Origin: Planosporangium thailandense
Lineage (GTDB): Bacteria; Actinomycetota; Actinomycetes; Mycobacteriales; Micromonosporaceae
NCBI RefSeq assembly: GCF_011947195.1
Contig: NZ_JAATVY010000033.1
Location: 1 to 56,845 of the forward strand
Direction of reading: 5' to 3'
DNA: 56,845 nt
Shown here: one piece after another, positions 7,188 to 15,904 of the stretch
How the letters are laid out: each line of letters starts with the position of its first letter
How positions within the stretch are numbered: position 1 is the stretch's first letter
Position numbers and translations under genes: made by a program
The notes under the pieces: generated by a model
What the model was told of the DNA's origin: nothing
The model's database searches: none
The model's input: the letters and a program-made list of their open reading frames with translations, nothing else

Positions 7188-9140
7188 TCAGCGGCCCTTG
7201 CGCTCCTCGGCGAGCAGCGCGCCACCGCGCGGGCTGCCGAGGCCGGTCACGTCGTCGTAGCCGAACGAGGTCGCGAGCGTCGAGTCGCGGTCGAAGGTGA
7301 CCAGGGCCGTCCCGGACGGGGTGGCCACCGCGGTCGGCACCCGCTGCGGGACGACGTCGTGGTAGACCGACGACTTCAACCCGTACAGCAGCGGGTTGGC
7401 GAAGCCGATGGGCGTGTGCCGGCCGGTACTCGCGAGCGCCTGGATCGCGGCGAAGACCGGGCAGGCCAGGCTGGTGCCGCCGATCGAGCTGAGCGCGAAC
7501 CCGCCGCCCACGGTCTGCCCGATCGCGAAGCCGGTGTACGGGTCGGCGATCGCCGCGACGTCGGGGGAGACCCGCATCGGGGCGCCACCGAACTGGCGGG
7601 ACAGGCTCGCGGGCACCTTGCCCGCCTGGTACTTGGGCTGCGCGAACACGGTGCTCGTACCGCCGCCGGCGCCGAAGCGGAACGTGCCGGGCGGCGCGGC
7701 GGTGTAGCGCGCGGGCGATTTGCTGTAGTCGACCGGTGCGATGTCCGTGCCCCACCCGGTCTCGAACTGGTACCCGTTCGCGGCGTCGACCCCGAGGCTG
7801 GTGCCGCCCACCGCGGTGACCATCGGGTCGGACGCCGGGTAGTCGGGCTGCGCGGCCGGGGTGTTGCCCAGGGTGACCTCGTCGCCGGAGTCACCCGAGG
7901 AGAAGTAGAAGCCGATCCCCTCGGCCGCGGCCTGGACGAACATGGCGTGCTGCTTGGCGATCTCGGCGGCCGGGATGTCCTCGCCGGCGTTGCCGTACGA
8001 GTTGCTCACGATGTCGGCGACCCGGTGCTGTACCGCGTAGTTGATGGCCTCGTCGATGCCCTGGTCGCAGTCGCGGGCGCCGATGTAGCGCACCGCGGCG
8101 CCCGGCGCCAGGCTGTGGACCGCCTCCACGTCGAGCGTCTGCTCGCCGTTCCAGGCAGACTCGCCGCCGCACTCGGCCTGCATGCCGAACGGCCGGAACA
8201 CCGTCTCGGCGTACTGGCCCGCGGTGAACTCCGGCTGGCCGAAGTTCCGGGCGTACGCGTTGGCGTCGGCCGCCATCGTCGGTGAGGCGTACGCGTCGAT
8301 GATGGCGACGGTGACGCCGTGCCCGTTCCGGCCACCGGCGAGCGTCGACTTGATGTCGTACGCGCCCTGCAGCTGATCGGGGCTGTAGCCGCAGATGTAC
8401 GTGGGGAAGGTCGTCTTGCCGTAGGCCGGCGGCAGGGTCTGGTAGTTCTGGGCCCAGAAGTTCGAGCACTGGCTGGGCGCCGGCGGGGTGGCCCCGGGGG
8501 CGGCGGAGGCGGCGGTCACGCCGGGCTCCGGCAGCCGGCGGTTGAGCGGGTGCCGGAGCTTGGCCGAGTCGTCGAGGCCGGTCACCGCGAGCACGTCCGG
8601 CCGGACCGAGGCCGGCACGGACGCGGACTTCGACGGTGCGCGCAGCTTCCTGCCGCGCCACGTGTACGTCTTGAGTTCGGCCCCGAAGGCGTGGTTGACC
8701 TGGGCGACGGTGCCGGTGGCCCGGATCCACCGGTTGCCTTCGGCGACCTGGTCGACCGCCATGCCCTGGCCGGTCAGGAACGCGCGTACCCGCGCCACCT
8801 GGGCGGGCGTCGGCGCGAACCGCGCGTTGAACTGCGCGGGCGTCAGGTAGTGGCCGTACTGCCTGTTGGTGGGGTCGGACACCGCCATCGCGAGGCGCTC
8901 GGCCGCGTCGCCGTCGCGCAGCGACAGCGCGACGGTGAAGGACACCGTGTCCGAGGCTGCCGGCGTCGCTGACGCGCGCGATGGCTGCGCCCAGGCCGGC
9001 ACCGTGCCGGGCAGCGGGGATCGGCTGTCACGGGCAGCGCCGCCGTCAGGTGCGGCGGAGGCGGCGCTGCCGAGCGCCGACAGGGTGAGCGCGGTGGCGC
9101 CGATCACGACCGTCGCCCGGCGGATGAAGCGAAAAGCCAT
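7188..9140 (-). CDS. Secreted S53 family peptidase (sedolisin/kumamolisin type)
   Basis: This 650-residue exported acid serine-carboxyl peptidase begins with a signal peptide (RRATVVIGATALTLSALGSA). A pro-kumamolisin activation domain follows (about 45-200; FTVALSLRDGD, RFAPTPAQVARVRAFL), and then the catalytic domain. The Glu-Asp pair is visible in NGEQTLDVEAVHSLAPGA, the oxyanion Asp in SSGDSGDEV, and the nucleophile Ser in GGTSLACPVFAAI. The calcium site is near YDDVTGLGSPRGG at the C-terminus. The ATG at 9140 is chosen because AGCAGGAGAGAAG precedes it and the signal peptide begins there. A TTGACG-AG-CGTCAA palindrome lies 70 bp upstream. Neighbours are unrelated. Confidence 0.92.
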   Translation of the reverse strand: MAFRFIRRATVVIGATALTLSALGSAASAAPDGGAARDSRSPLPGTVPAWAQPSRASATPAASDTVSFTVALSLRDGDAAERLAMAVSDPTNRQYGHYLTPAQFNARFAPTPAQVARVRAFLTGQGMAVDQVAEGNRWIRATGTVAQVNHAFGAELKTYTWRGRKLRAPSKSASVPASVRPDVLAVTGLDDSAKLRHPLNRRLPEPGVTAASAAPGATPPAPSQCSNFWAQNYQTLPPAYGKTTFPTYICGYSPDQLQGAYDIKSTLAGGRNGHGVTVAIIDAYASPTMAADANAYARNFGQPEFTAGQYAETVFRPFGMQAECGGESAWNGEQTLDVEAVHSLAPGAAVRYIGARDCDQGIDEAINYAVQHRVADIVSNSYGNAGEDIPAAEIAKQHAMFVQAAAEGIGFYFSSGDSGDEVTLGNTPAAQPDYPASDPMVTAVGGTSLGVDAANGYQFETGWGTDIAPVDYSKSPARYTAAPPGTFRFGAGGGTSTVFAQPKYQAGKVPASLSRQFGGAPMRVSPDVAAIADPYTGFAIGQTVGGGFALSSIGGTSLACPVFAAIQALASTGRHTPIGFANPLLYGLKSSVYHDVVPQRVPTAVATPSGTALVTFDRDSTLATSFGYDDVTGLGSPRGGALLAEERKGR

Positions 9141-9210
9141 AGATCTTCTCTCCTGCTGTCGCGGGTTGAGCAGGGGCAGGCCCGCCGCTGGTGCGGCGGA
9201 CGGCTTTATT

Positions 9211-9224
9211 TTGACGAGCGTCAA
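9211..9224. promoter_or_regulatory. TTGACG-AG-CGTCAA palindrome upstream of the sedolisin gene
   Basis: A 14-bp palindrome with 6-bp arms lies 71-84 bp upstream of the sedolisin ATG, within the 244-bp divergent region shared with the TauE/SafE gene. A second inverted repeat, ACCAA-TCTGG-TTGGT, is at 9331-9345 close to the other gene. Either could be an operator. No cognate regulator is encoded nearby. Confidence 0.35.
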
Positions 9225-9384
9225 TGGGATCTGGCGGATGATCCGGGTGTCAAGGGCGGCGCTCGGTGATCCGCTCCCGGCGAGGGGCGGGCAAGGGGTG
9301 GCCTCAGTGTGACCCGGACCAAGATTTCCCACCAATCTGGTTGGTTAGGTAGACAAGTTGCGGCGGTTGGCCCACACTCGACGG

Positions 9385-10293
9385 GTGGATCCAGTCCTCG
9401 CGCTCGCCGGCCTCGGAGTCGGGATCGTCGTCGGCCTCACCGGTATGGGCGGCGGCGCGCTGATGACCCCGGTCCTGGTGCTCTTCTTCGGTGTGCCGCC
9501 GCTCGCGGCCGTCTCCAGCGACCTGGTGGCGAGCGCGGTGATGAAGCCGTTCGGCAGCTTCGTGCACATCCGCCGCGGCACCGTCAACTGGCGCCTCGTC
9601 GGGTGGCTGTGCGCGGGGAGCGTCCCGTGCGCCTTCCTCGGCGTCCTGCTCATGCGCGCCATCGGCACTGGCGGCGGCATCCAGCACGCCGTTCAACTCG
9701 CGCTGGGCGTTGCGCTCCTTCTCGCTGTCATGGGACTGATCGTCAAAAGCCTCCGGGAGACCTCCCGGCGCGACGATGCGCCGTCGGCGACGCCGCTGCG
9801 GGTACGGCCGCTGCCCACGCTGCTGCTCGGCGCCGTGGGCGGACTCGTGGTCGGGCTGACCTCGGTCGGCTCCGGTTCACTCATCATCGTCGTGTTGCTG
9901 GCGCTGTACCCGATGCTGCGCGCCAACGACCTCGTCGGCACCGACCTCGTCCAGGCCGTCCCGCTCGTCGCCGCCGCGGCGCTGGGGCATGTGCTGTTCG
10001 GCGATTTCCATCTCGACCTGTCGCTGGGGATCCTCGTCGGTTCGATCCCCGGCGTCCTGATCGGCGCCCGGCTGTCGTCGCGGGCCCCCGCGCGCGTCGT
10101 ACGGGCCGCTCTCGTGGTGGTGCTGCTGGCCAGCGCGCTGAAGCTGTTCGGCGCGCCCAACCTGGTCCTTCTCGTGACGCTGGGAGTCACGGTCGTCGTG
10201 GGCGTGCTCGGGTCCGCCGTCCGCCGCGGCGCGCTCGGCCGCCGGCCGGCCGCCGTCGGTTCGCGCGTGTACGCCGACTCGCACACCGCCTGA
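9385..10293 (+). CDS. TauE/SafE family membrane transporter
   Basis: An integral membrane protein of about 302 residues with eight or so predicted spans and the two-repeat layout of the sulfite-exporter TauE/SafE family (PF01925). Each half has the characteristic glycine-rich opening: GVGIVVGLTGMGGGALMTPV at the N-terminus and GGLVVGLTSVGSGSLIIVVL in the middle. These proteins move sulfite, sulfoacetate or related organic anions; the substrate here is unknown. The GTG at 9385 places the first span right at the N-terminus; the frame stays open further upstream but that part is polar. Confidence 0.88.
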   Translation: MDPVLALAGLGVGIVVGLTGMGGGALMTPVLVLFFGVPPLAAVSSDLVASAVMKPFGSFVHIRRGTVNWRLVGWLCAGSVPCAFLGVLLMRAIGTGGGIQHAVQLALGVALLLAVMGLIVKSLRETSRRDDAPSATPLRVRPLPTLLLGAVGGLVVGLTSVGSGSLIIVVLLALYPMLRANDLVGTDLVQAVPLVAAAALGHVLFGDFHLDLSLGILVGSIPGVLIGARLSSRAPARVVRAALVVVLLASALKLFGAPNLVLLVTLGVTVVVGVLGSAVRRGALGRRPAAVGSRVYADSHTA

Positions 10294-10421
10294 CCACCGA
10301 TCGGTCGCGTATCCGACAGCCAGACCGAGCCTCACCCTGCGCCCTGAACCGCTGCCTCGCGGTAACCGTGTCTGCATCAGTCGCCGGCGCACCGGGCGCC
10401 GGTCCACTGAGGGGTTCTCGG

Positions 10422-11783
10422 ATGCTTCGAACAGCACGTTTCCGGCTCGCGCTGGCCGTAGCCGCCGCAACCGGGGTCGGGCTCGCCCTGCCGGGGGCGG
10501 CGTGGGCGGACACCGCCCGGAATGAACCGCCGGCCGGGGCGACGGACGACGCCACCTACCTCGTCGCCGCCCTCAACGGCCGCAACGAGGTGCCCGGGCC
10601 CGCCGGATCGCCGGCCGTGGGTGACAGGGACGGCCGGGCCGTCGAGGTGGTGCGCATCAAGGGCGACCAGCTCTCCTTCGCTGTCAGGTGGAGCGGGATC
10701 GGCGCACCGACCGCCGGGCACATCCACCTCGGTGCGGCAGGCGTCAACGGGCCGGTGGAGGTACCGCTGTTCGGCGCGAAGCTGCCGGACACCCTCACGG
10801 CGGCCGTCGGCACGGTGACCGTGGCCGATCCGTCGCTTCTCGAGTCGCTGCGGACCGATCCGGGTCGCTTCTACGCCAATCTGCACGACGCCGATTTCCC
10901 GGGTGGCGCGGTACGCGGTCAACTGCACAAGGTGACCCACCCGGTCGACCTGAACGCTGTTCTGCGCGGCGGCCCGCTCGCCGCGATCCTCGACGGCGGC
11001 CAGGAGGTACCGACGCCGGGTAAGCGCACCGGTGACCCGGACGGGCACGCGGTCGCCTTCGTGCGCGCCGGCGACGACGACGTCCGGTTCGCGTTCAGCT
11101 GGTCGGGCATCGCCCCGCCGACCGACGGCCACCTGCACCAGGGCGGGGTCGGCGCCAACGGGCCGGTCGCGGTGAACCTGTTCGCGGCCCCCGGTGGGTT
11201 GCCCGCCTCCCTCACGGGCGTGGCCGGCGTCGTCGAGGACGTCCGGCGCGACCTCGCCAAGAAGATCGGTAAGGATCCGACGGGCTTCTACGTCAACCTG
11301 CACACCGCGGAGTTCGGTGGCGGGGCGGTGCGCGGTCAGCTCTTCCGGTCGGGCGCCGGCGCGGCCGCGTACCAGGCGTCCACCGTCGTCGCCCCGGTGC
11401 TGAAAGGCGCGCAGATCTACGCCTGCACCCGGCAGGCGTCCGGCTCGTACGCGTACACCCAGCACAACGTGCGGGCCCGGCTCGCGGGCGGCATCACGCA
11501 CTCGTTCGTCACCGACGACGCGGGCCCGCCACGATGGGTCGCCCGCGACGGCAGCGCGGTCACCGGCACGGTGCTGTCCCGGACGCCCAACGGTGCGGGC
11601 AACATCCCCGAGCTCGACCTCGCCGCGACCCGGATCGGCGCCGACAGCGGCCTGCTCGCCGGTGTGGTGGAGATCGAGCGGTTGAACACCGTCGGTGGCG
11701 TGGCGCCGACCGGGGCCTGCGACCCGGCGACCCGGCCGACCGTCGCGGTCCCGTACGAGGCGGACTACGTCTTCCTCGCGTAG
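10422..11783 (+). CDS. Secreted CHRD-CHRD-DUF3455 protein
   Basis: A 453-residue exported protein with a signal peptide (RFRLALAVAAATGVGLALPG, cleavage near AWA). Two CHRD domains follow, at roughly 43-165 and 180-310, each with the hallmark pattern L.G..EVP, W.GI..PT.GHIH, G.NGPV and FY.NLH...F..GAVRGQL. The last 130 residues, with KGAQIYACTR, PRWVARDGSAVTGTV and GGVAPTGACDP, match the layout of DUF3455. CHRD domains occur in chordin and in many secreted microbial proteins without known activity. The start ATG at 10422 is set by the signal peptide. It is a lone gene followed by the palindrome at 11798, which probably ends the transcript. Confidence 0.85.
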   Translation: MLRTARFRLALAVAAATGVGLALPGAAWADTARNEPPAGATDDATYLVAALNGRNEVPGPAGSPAVGDRDGRAVEVVRIKGDQLSFAVRWSGIGAPTAGHIHLGAAGVNGPVEVPLFGAKLPDTLTAAVGTVTVADPSLLESLRTDPGRFYANLHDADFPGGAVRGQLHKVTHPVDLNAVLRGGPLAAILDGGQEVPTPGKRTGDPDGHAVAFVRAGDDDVRFAFSWSGIAPPTDGHLHQGGVGANGPVAVNLFAAPGGLPASLTGVAGVVEDVRRDLAKKIGKDPTGFYVNLHTAEFGGGAVRGQLFRSGAGAAAYQASTVVAPVLKGAQIYACTRQASGSYAYTQHNVRARLAGGITHSFVTDDAGPPRWVARDGSAVTGTVLSRTPNGAGNIPELDLAATRIGADSGLLAGVVEIERLNTVGGVAPTGACDPATRPTVAVPYEADYVFLA

Positions 11784-11797
11784 CCCGGCCCTTCCCG

Positions 11798-11847
11798 TGA
11801 TCCTGAAGGATTTTCCGTGCCCCAGCACGGAAAATCCTTCAGGATCA
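11798..11847. repeat. TGATC...GATCA palindrome, copy B
   Basis: A perfect palindrome: two 23-nt arms (11798-11820, 11825-11847) around the loop CCCA. It begins TGATCCTGAAGGATTTTCCG. It is almost identical in sequence to the copy at 39783 and probably also terminates the CHRD gene 15 bp upstream. Confidence 0.9.
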
Positions 11848-11916
11848 TGACGGCAGGGGCGGGGCGTGACGCAGATCATCGCCGCCCCCGGAGCGTTGCC
11901 GTGCCATGCTGCGGGC

Positions 11917-12759
11917 ATGAACGTGGCGCGCCGGATGTGGACCCTGTACGAACCGGTCCACGCGATCACCTACTTCACGCCCGAGCCCCTCGCGGCGTTC
12001 CAGGCGGCCGGGCTGCGCGGCTTCTGGCGCGGCTACTTCGCCGGGCGCGCGGCGCCGCTCGGCCCGGTCGACGCCGGCCCGGTCGTGGCGTCGTTCTACA
12101 ACTTCGCGCCCGCCATGGTCGAGCGCGCCCTACCCGATGTCTGGCAGCGCGCGACCCCCGAGGCGGTGCTGCGCGCACGGGCCGACGGCGCGACCGCCGC
12201 GCTGGCCCGGCTACTGGCCGACCAGCCGGCGGGCGCCATCGCGGAGGCGGCCGAGCTCCTGGCCGACGCCGCCCGTCGGGTCGAGCCCGCCGGGCGGGTG
12301 CTGGGGGCCGCCAACGCGGCGCTGCCCGTACCCGACGAACCCCTGACCCGGCTCTGGCAGGCCGCCACCACGCTGCGCGAACACCGCGGCGACGGGCACG
12401 TGGCCGCGCTCGTCGCCGCCGGCGTGGGTCCGTGCGAGGTGCTCGTCTGGCGGTCGGCGTACGACATGTCGCGGGAGGTGCTCCAGCCGATCCGGGGCTG
12501 GACCGACGCCGAATGGGACGACGCCGCGCGGCGGCTGACCGAGCGCGGCTGGCTCGACGCCGAAGGTCGGCCCACCGACACGGCGCTCGCCGCGCACCGC
12601 GACATCGAGGCGGCCACCGACCGGGCGGCGGCCGGGCCGTGGGAGTCCGTCGACGTCGAGCGCCTGTCGGACCTGCTCACCCCGATCGCGGCCACGTGCC
12701 GGGCGGCCCTGCCCGCCGAGACCCCGATCGGCCTGCCCAGGCACGACCGCGCGGCGTGA
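11917..12759 (+). CDS. SCO6745-like protein
   Basis: A 280-residue all-helical protein starting MNVARRMWTLYEPVHAITYF and continuing with FTPEPLAAFQAAGLRGFWRG, the signature opening of the actinobacterial SCO6745 family. The C-terminal third (WTDAEWDDAARRLTERGWLD) resembles a winged-helix segment, but no ligand or target is known for the family. The ATG at 11917 is used; the frame continues upstream without family-like sequence. Its TGA overlaps the GTG of the nitronate monooxygenase gene by 4 bp (GTGA), indicating translational coupling and perhaps a shared role in small-molecule oxidation. Confidence 0.75.
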   Translation: MNVARRMWTLYEPVHAITYFTPEPLAAFQAAGLRGFWRGYFAGRAAPLGPVDAGPVVASFYNFAPAMVERALPDVWQRATPEAVLRARADGATAALARLLADQPAGAIAEAAELLADAARRVEPAGRVLGAANAALPVPDEPLTRLWQAATTLREHRGDGHVAALVAAGVGPCEVLVWRSAYDMSREVLQPIRGWTDAEWDDAARRLTERGWLDAEGRPTDTALAAHRDIEAATDRAAAGPWESVDVERLSDLLTPIAATCRAALPAETPIGLPRHDRAA

Positions 12760-13805
12760 GCGCGATCCTCGACGGCCTGCGCCGTCCGATCATCGCCGCG
12801 CCGATGGGCGGCGGCCCGTCCACTCCGGCGCTCGCCGCGGCCGTGTCCGACGCCGGCGGGTTCGGCTTCCTCGCCGGCGCTTACCTGTCACCGCAGCGGC
12901 TGGCCGACGACATCGCGCAGGCCCGCCGGCTGACCGACCGGCCGTTCGGGGTGAACGTCTTCGCACCGGTACGGCCGCCGGCCGACGCCGCGGCGATCAC
13001 CGCGTACGCCGAGCGGCTGGCCCCGCTCGCCCGCCAGTGGGATGTCGCGCTGGGCGAGCCCGTTGGCGGCGACGACGCGTACGCCGAGAAGGTGGACCTG
13101 CTGCTGGCCGACCCCGTACCCGTCGTGTCGTTCGCCTTCGGCGTGCCCACGGCAGCCGTGGTCGACGCGCTGCACGACCGGGGCAGCGAGGTGTGGGTGA
13201 CCGTCTCGCACCCGGCGGCCACCGCCGAGACCGAGGAGGTCGGCGCCGACGCGGTCGTCGTACAGGGGATGGAGGCCGGCGCGCATCGCGGCGGGGCCGA
13301 CGACGCCGACGAGTACGCGCTCCTGCCGCTGCTGCGGTTGGTGGCAGCGGCGACCCGGCTGCCGATGGTGGCGGCCGGTGGGATCGCCGACGGTCCCGGG
13401 CTCGCGGCCGTACTCGCCGCCGGGGCCTCGGCCGCGGCCCTGGGCACCGCATTCCTGCGCTGCCCGGAGGCCGGTACCTCGGCCGTGCACCGGGCCGCGG
13501 TGGCGGGGTCGGGCGACACCAGGCTGACCCGGGCTTTCACCGGCCGGCGCGCGCGGGGCGTGGTGAACGAGTTCATGCGGGCGCACGACGGGGCCGCGCC
13601 GGCCGCGTACCCGCACGTGCACCAGGTGACCGCGCCGCTGCGGGCGGCCGGCCGCGAGGCCGGGGATCCGTCGGTGCTGAACCTGTGGGCCGGGCAGGCG
13701 CACGCGCTGTCCCGCGAGCTGCCGGCCGCGGAGGTGGTCGATCAGCTCACCGCGGAGGCGGCGGCGACGATCGCGGCGCTGAGCCACCGGTTGCCGGCGG
13801 TATAA
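12756..13805 (+). CDS. Nitronate monooxygenase family flavoprotein
   Basis: A 349-residue TIM-barrel FMN enzyme of the 2-nitropropane dioxygenase/nitronate monooxygenase family. The opening RRPIIAAPMGGG, the segment GGFGFLAGAYLS, the glycine-rich VVVQGMEAGAHRGGADD (FMN phosphate binding, with the family's catalytic-region His) and VAAGGIADGPGLAAVLAAGA are all in order. Family members detoxify propionate-3-nitronate or serve as enoyl-ACP reductase-like enzymes; the substrate cannot be chosen here. The start is the GTG at 12756, overlapping the previous stop. Confidence 0.88.
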   Translation: MSAILDGLRRPIIAAPMGGGPSTPALAAAVSDAGGFGFLAGAYLSPQRLADDIAQARRLTDRPFGVNVFAPVRPPADAAAITAYAERLAPLARQWDVALGEPVGGDDAYAEKVDLLLADPVPVVSFAFGVPTAAVVDALHDRGSEVWVTVSHPAATAETEEVGADAVVVQGMEAGAHRGGADDADEYALLPLLRLVAAATRLPMVAAGGIADGPGLAAVLAAGASAAALGTAFLRCPEAGTSAVHRAAVAGSGDTRLTRAFTGRRARGVVNEFMRAHDGAAPAAYPHVHQVTAPLRAAGREAGDPSVLNLWAGQAHALSRELPAAEVVDQLTAEAAATIAALSHRLPAV

Positions 13806-13895
13806 GCCGATCGCGGCCGTGTAAGCCGAATGCCGCCGTACCGGCCGGTTGCCGGCCGGACAACCGGCCTGCCCGCCGAGTGGCAGACTCGGCTC

Positions 13896-14846
13896 ATGTC
13901 CGAGTCGGCCTCGGGTGAGGCCAGTACCCGTACTGTCGTCGTCGCGGTCGCCGTCAACCTCGCGATCGCGTTCGCCAAGGGGGCCGCAGCGGCCCTGACC
14001 GGCTCGGCGGCGCTCTGGGCCGAGACCGCTCACTCGCTCGCCGACACCGGCAACGAGGTGCTGCTGTTCGTCGGCCTGCGGCGCTCCGGGCGCCCGGCGG
14101 ACGAGCGCCACCCGTTCGGGTACGGGCAGGAGCGCTGGTTCTGGGCGTTCCTCGCCGCCATCGGCATCTTCGTCGTCGGCGGAGTCCTCTCCATCGACGA
14201 GGGCGTCGACGCGATCCGGCATCCGAAGCCGCTGACGAATGTGCCCGTGGGGGTGGGGGTCCTGGTTGTCTCCCTGGCCCTGGAGGCGCTGTCGTGGCGC
14301 ACCGCCCATGCGCAGCTGCGTGAGGAGGCCCGCGCCCGCCGGCGCTCACTGGCCGAACACGTCCGGAGCGCGTCCGACCCGACCGCCACGACGGTGCTGC
14401 TGGAGGACAGCGCCGCCATCGTCGGCATCGGGCTCGCGCTCGGCGCGTTGGTGCTGCACTGGGCGACCGGTTGGACCGGCTGGGACGCCGGGGCCAGCAT
14501 TCTCATCGGTCTGCTCCTCGTCGGGGTCGCGTTCCTGGTCGCCCGCCGGTCCAAGGGGCTGCTGATCGACGAGTCGCCACCGCCGGACGTGCTCGAACGA
14601 CTGCGCGGCCGGATCGTGGCGGAACCGTGGGTAGGCGCCATCGAGAGCCTGACCGCCGTCTACATCGGACCGCAGCGGGTGCTGGTGATGGTGCGGTTGC
14701 TGCCCGTAGCGGAGGTGGCCCGGCTGCCGGCGGAGGAGCTCATGGCGAAGACGTACGACCTACGTGCCAGCCTGTGCGCCGTGGAGGTCATCGCAGATGT
14801 CGAGATCACGCTCGTACCCGGGGCGGACGAACGTTCATCAACTTGA
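13896..14846 (+). CDS. Cation diffusion facilitator (CDF) metal exporter
   Basis: A 316-residue membrane protein with six predicted spans. The metal-site motif of the second span is seen in WAETAHSLADTGNEVLLFVG (HxxxD), and the second pair is in the later LLEDSAAIVGIGLAL segment. The cytosolic C-terminal domain (from about 225) ends with the usual beta-alpha-beta fold. CDF proteins exchange Zn, Fe, Co or Mn for protons. RRSGRPADERHPFGYGQER is the conserved loop after span 2. The ATG at 13896 is used. No metal-responsive regulator is adjacent. Confidence 0.9.
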   Translation: MSESASGEASTRTVVVAVAVNLAIAFAKGAAAALTGSAALWAETAHSLADTGNEVLLFVGLRRSGRPADERHPFGYGQERWFWAFLAAIGIFVVGGVLSIDEGVDAIRHPKPLTNVPVGVGVLVVSLALEALSWRTAHAQLREEARARRRSLAEHVRSASDPTATTVLLEDSAAIVGIGLALGALVLHWATGWTGWDAGASILIGLLLVGVAFLVARRSKGLLIDESPPPDVLERLRGRIVAEPWVGAIESLTAVYIGPQRVLVMVRLLPVAEVARLPAEELMAKTYDLRASLCAVEVIADVEITLVPGADERSST

Positions 14847-14947
14847 CAGTGATCTGGTCGGTTCCGCCGATGTCAGCGTATCGTCCTCCGCGAGGGGGTC
14901 CTGACCTTGTTGAGCCATGACGGGCGGCTTCGCCACATGGGTACGGC

Positions 14948-15886
14948 ATGAGTGCTTCGGCCCGAAGTTCATTCCGACACGAGGCGCTCGTCTACCGATC
15001 GCCTGATGAACTACTCGCCGGCACCGTCCCTTTCGTGCGGGGCGGTCTGGAGGCGGACGAGCCGGTCCTGGTGGCCGTGCCGCCCGGCAGCATGGAGCCG
15101 ATCCGCTCGGCGCTCGGCGACTCGGCCGGCCGGGTCCGGTTCGTCGACATGACCGAGGCGGGACGCAACCCGGGCCGGATCATTCCCGGCGTCCTCCACT
15201 CGTTCGTCAGCCAGCACACACCGCAGCGGGTGCGGATCGTCGGCGAGCCGATCTGGGCGGGCCGGACGGCGGCCGAGTACCCCGCCTGCGTCCAGCACGA
15301 GGCTCTGATCAACCTGGCGTTCGCGGACGCCGACCTGGTGATCCTGTGTCCGTACGACGCGCGGCGGCTCGCCGGGGAGGCGCTCGCCGACGCGGAGCGG
15401 ACCCACCCGCTCATCGCCACCGGCGAGGGCCGTCGGGCCAGCACGGCGTACGCGGCGCCGCAGGCCGTCGTCGCGGAGTTCAACCGGCCGCTGACAGACC
15501 CGGCGACGCCGCCCGCGACGCTCATCTTCGACGCCGACGACCTTCCGGCGGTCCGCCGGTTCGTCGCCGGCCACGCCGGCCGCGCGGGCCTGCCGACCGG
15601 GCGGATCGCCGACCTGGAGGTGGCCGTCAACGAGGTGGCCACCAACACGGTCACCCACGGCGGCGGGCCCGGCACGCTCCGGGTGTGGCGCGAGCGTGGC
15701 GGTGTGATCTGCGAGGTCTGCGATCCGGGACAGCTGACCGATCCGCTGGCGGGCCGGATCCCGCCCGACCCGCACAGCGAACACGGTCGGGGCCTGCTGC
15801 TGGTCAACCACATGTGTGATCTGGTCCGGGTCCATACCGACCACAAGGGCACGACCGTCCGTATGTACATGTACATGCGGGCCTGA
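14948..15886 (+). CDS. MEDS domain-HATPase regulator (anti-sigma factor RsbA-like)
   Basis: A 312-residue cytosolic protein. The N-terminal half (SFRHEALVYRSPDELLAGTV, then FVDMTEAGRNPGRIIP) is a MEDS sensory domain. The C-terminal half (about 195-310) is an anti-sigma-type GHKL ATPase, with the N-box LEVAVNEVATNTVTHGGG, the CEVCDPG segment and the G-box HGRGLLLVNHMCD. Such proteins phosphorylate anti-anti-sigma factors in stress-sigma partner switches. No sigma factor or STAS protein is encoded beside it, so its partner is elsewhere. The ATG at 14948 is chosen, directly before the MEDS domain. Confidence 0.85.
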   Translation: MSASARSSFRHEALVYRSPDELLAGTVPFVRGGLEADEPVLVAVPPGSMEPIRSALGDSAGRVRFVDMTEAGRNPGRIIPGVLHSFVSQHTPQRVRIVGEPIWAGRTAAEYPACVQHEALINLAFADADLVILCPYDARRLAGEALADAERTHPLIATGEGRRASTAYAAPQAVVAEFNRPLTDPATPPATLIFDADDLPAVRRFVAGHAGRAGLPTGRIADLEVAVNEVATNTVTHGGGPGTLRVWRERGGVICEVCDPGQLTDPLAGRIPPDPHSEHGRGLLLVNHMCDLVRVHTDHKGTTVRMYMYMRA

Positions 15887-15904
15887 CACGGGGAACATCG
15901 GCTC

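Noticed and set aside
9211..9224. TTGACG as a -35 box of the sedolisin gene
   Set aside because: No acceptable -10 hexamer at 16-18 bp on the coding strand; kept only as a palindrome.
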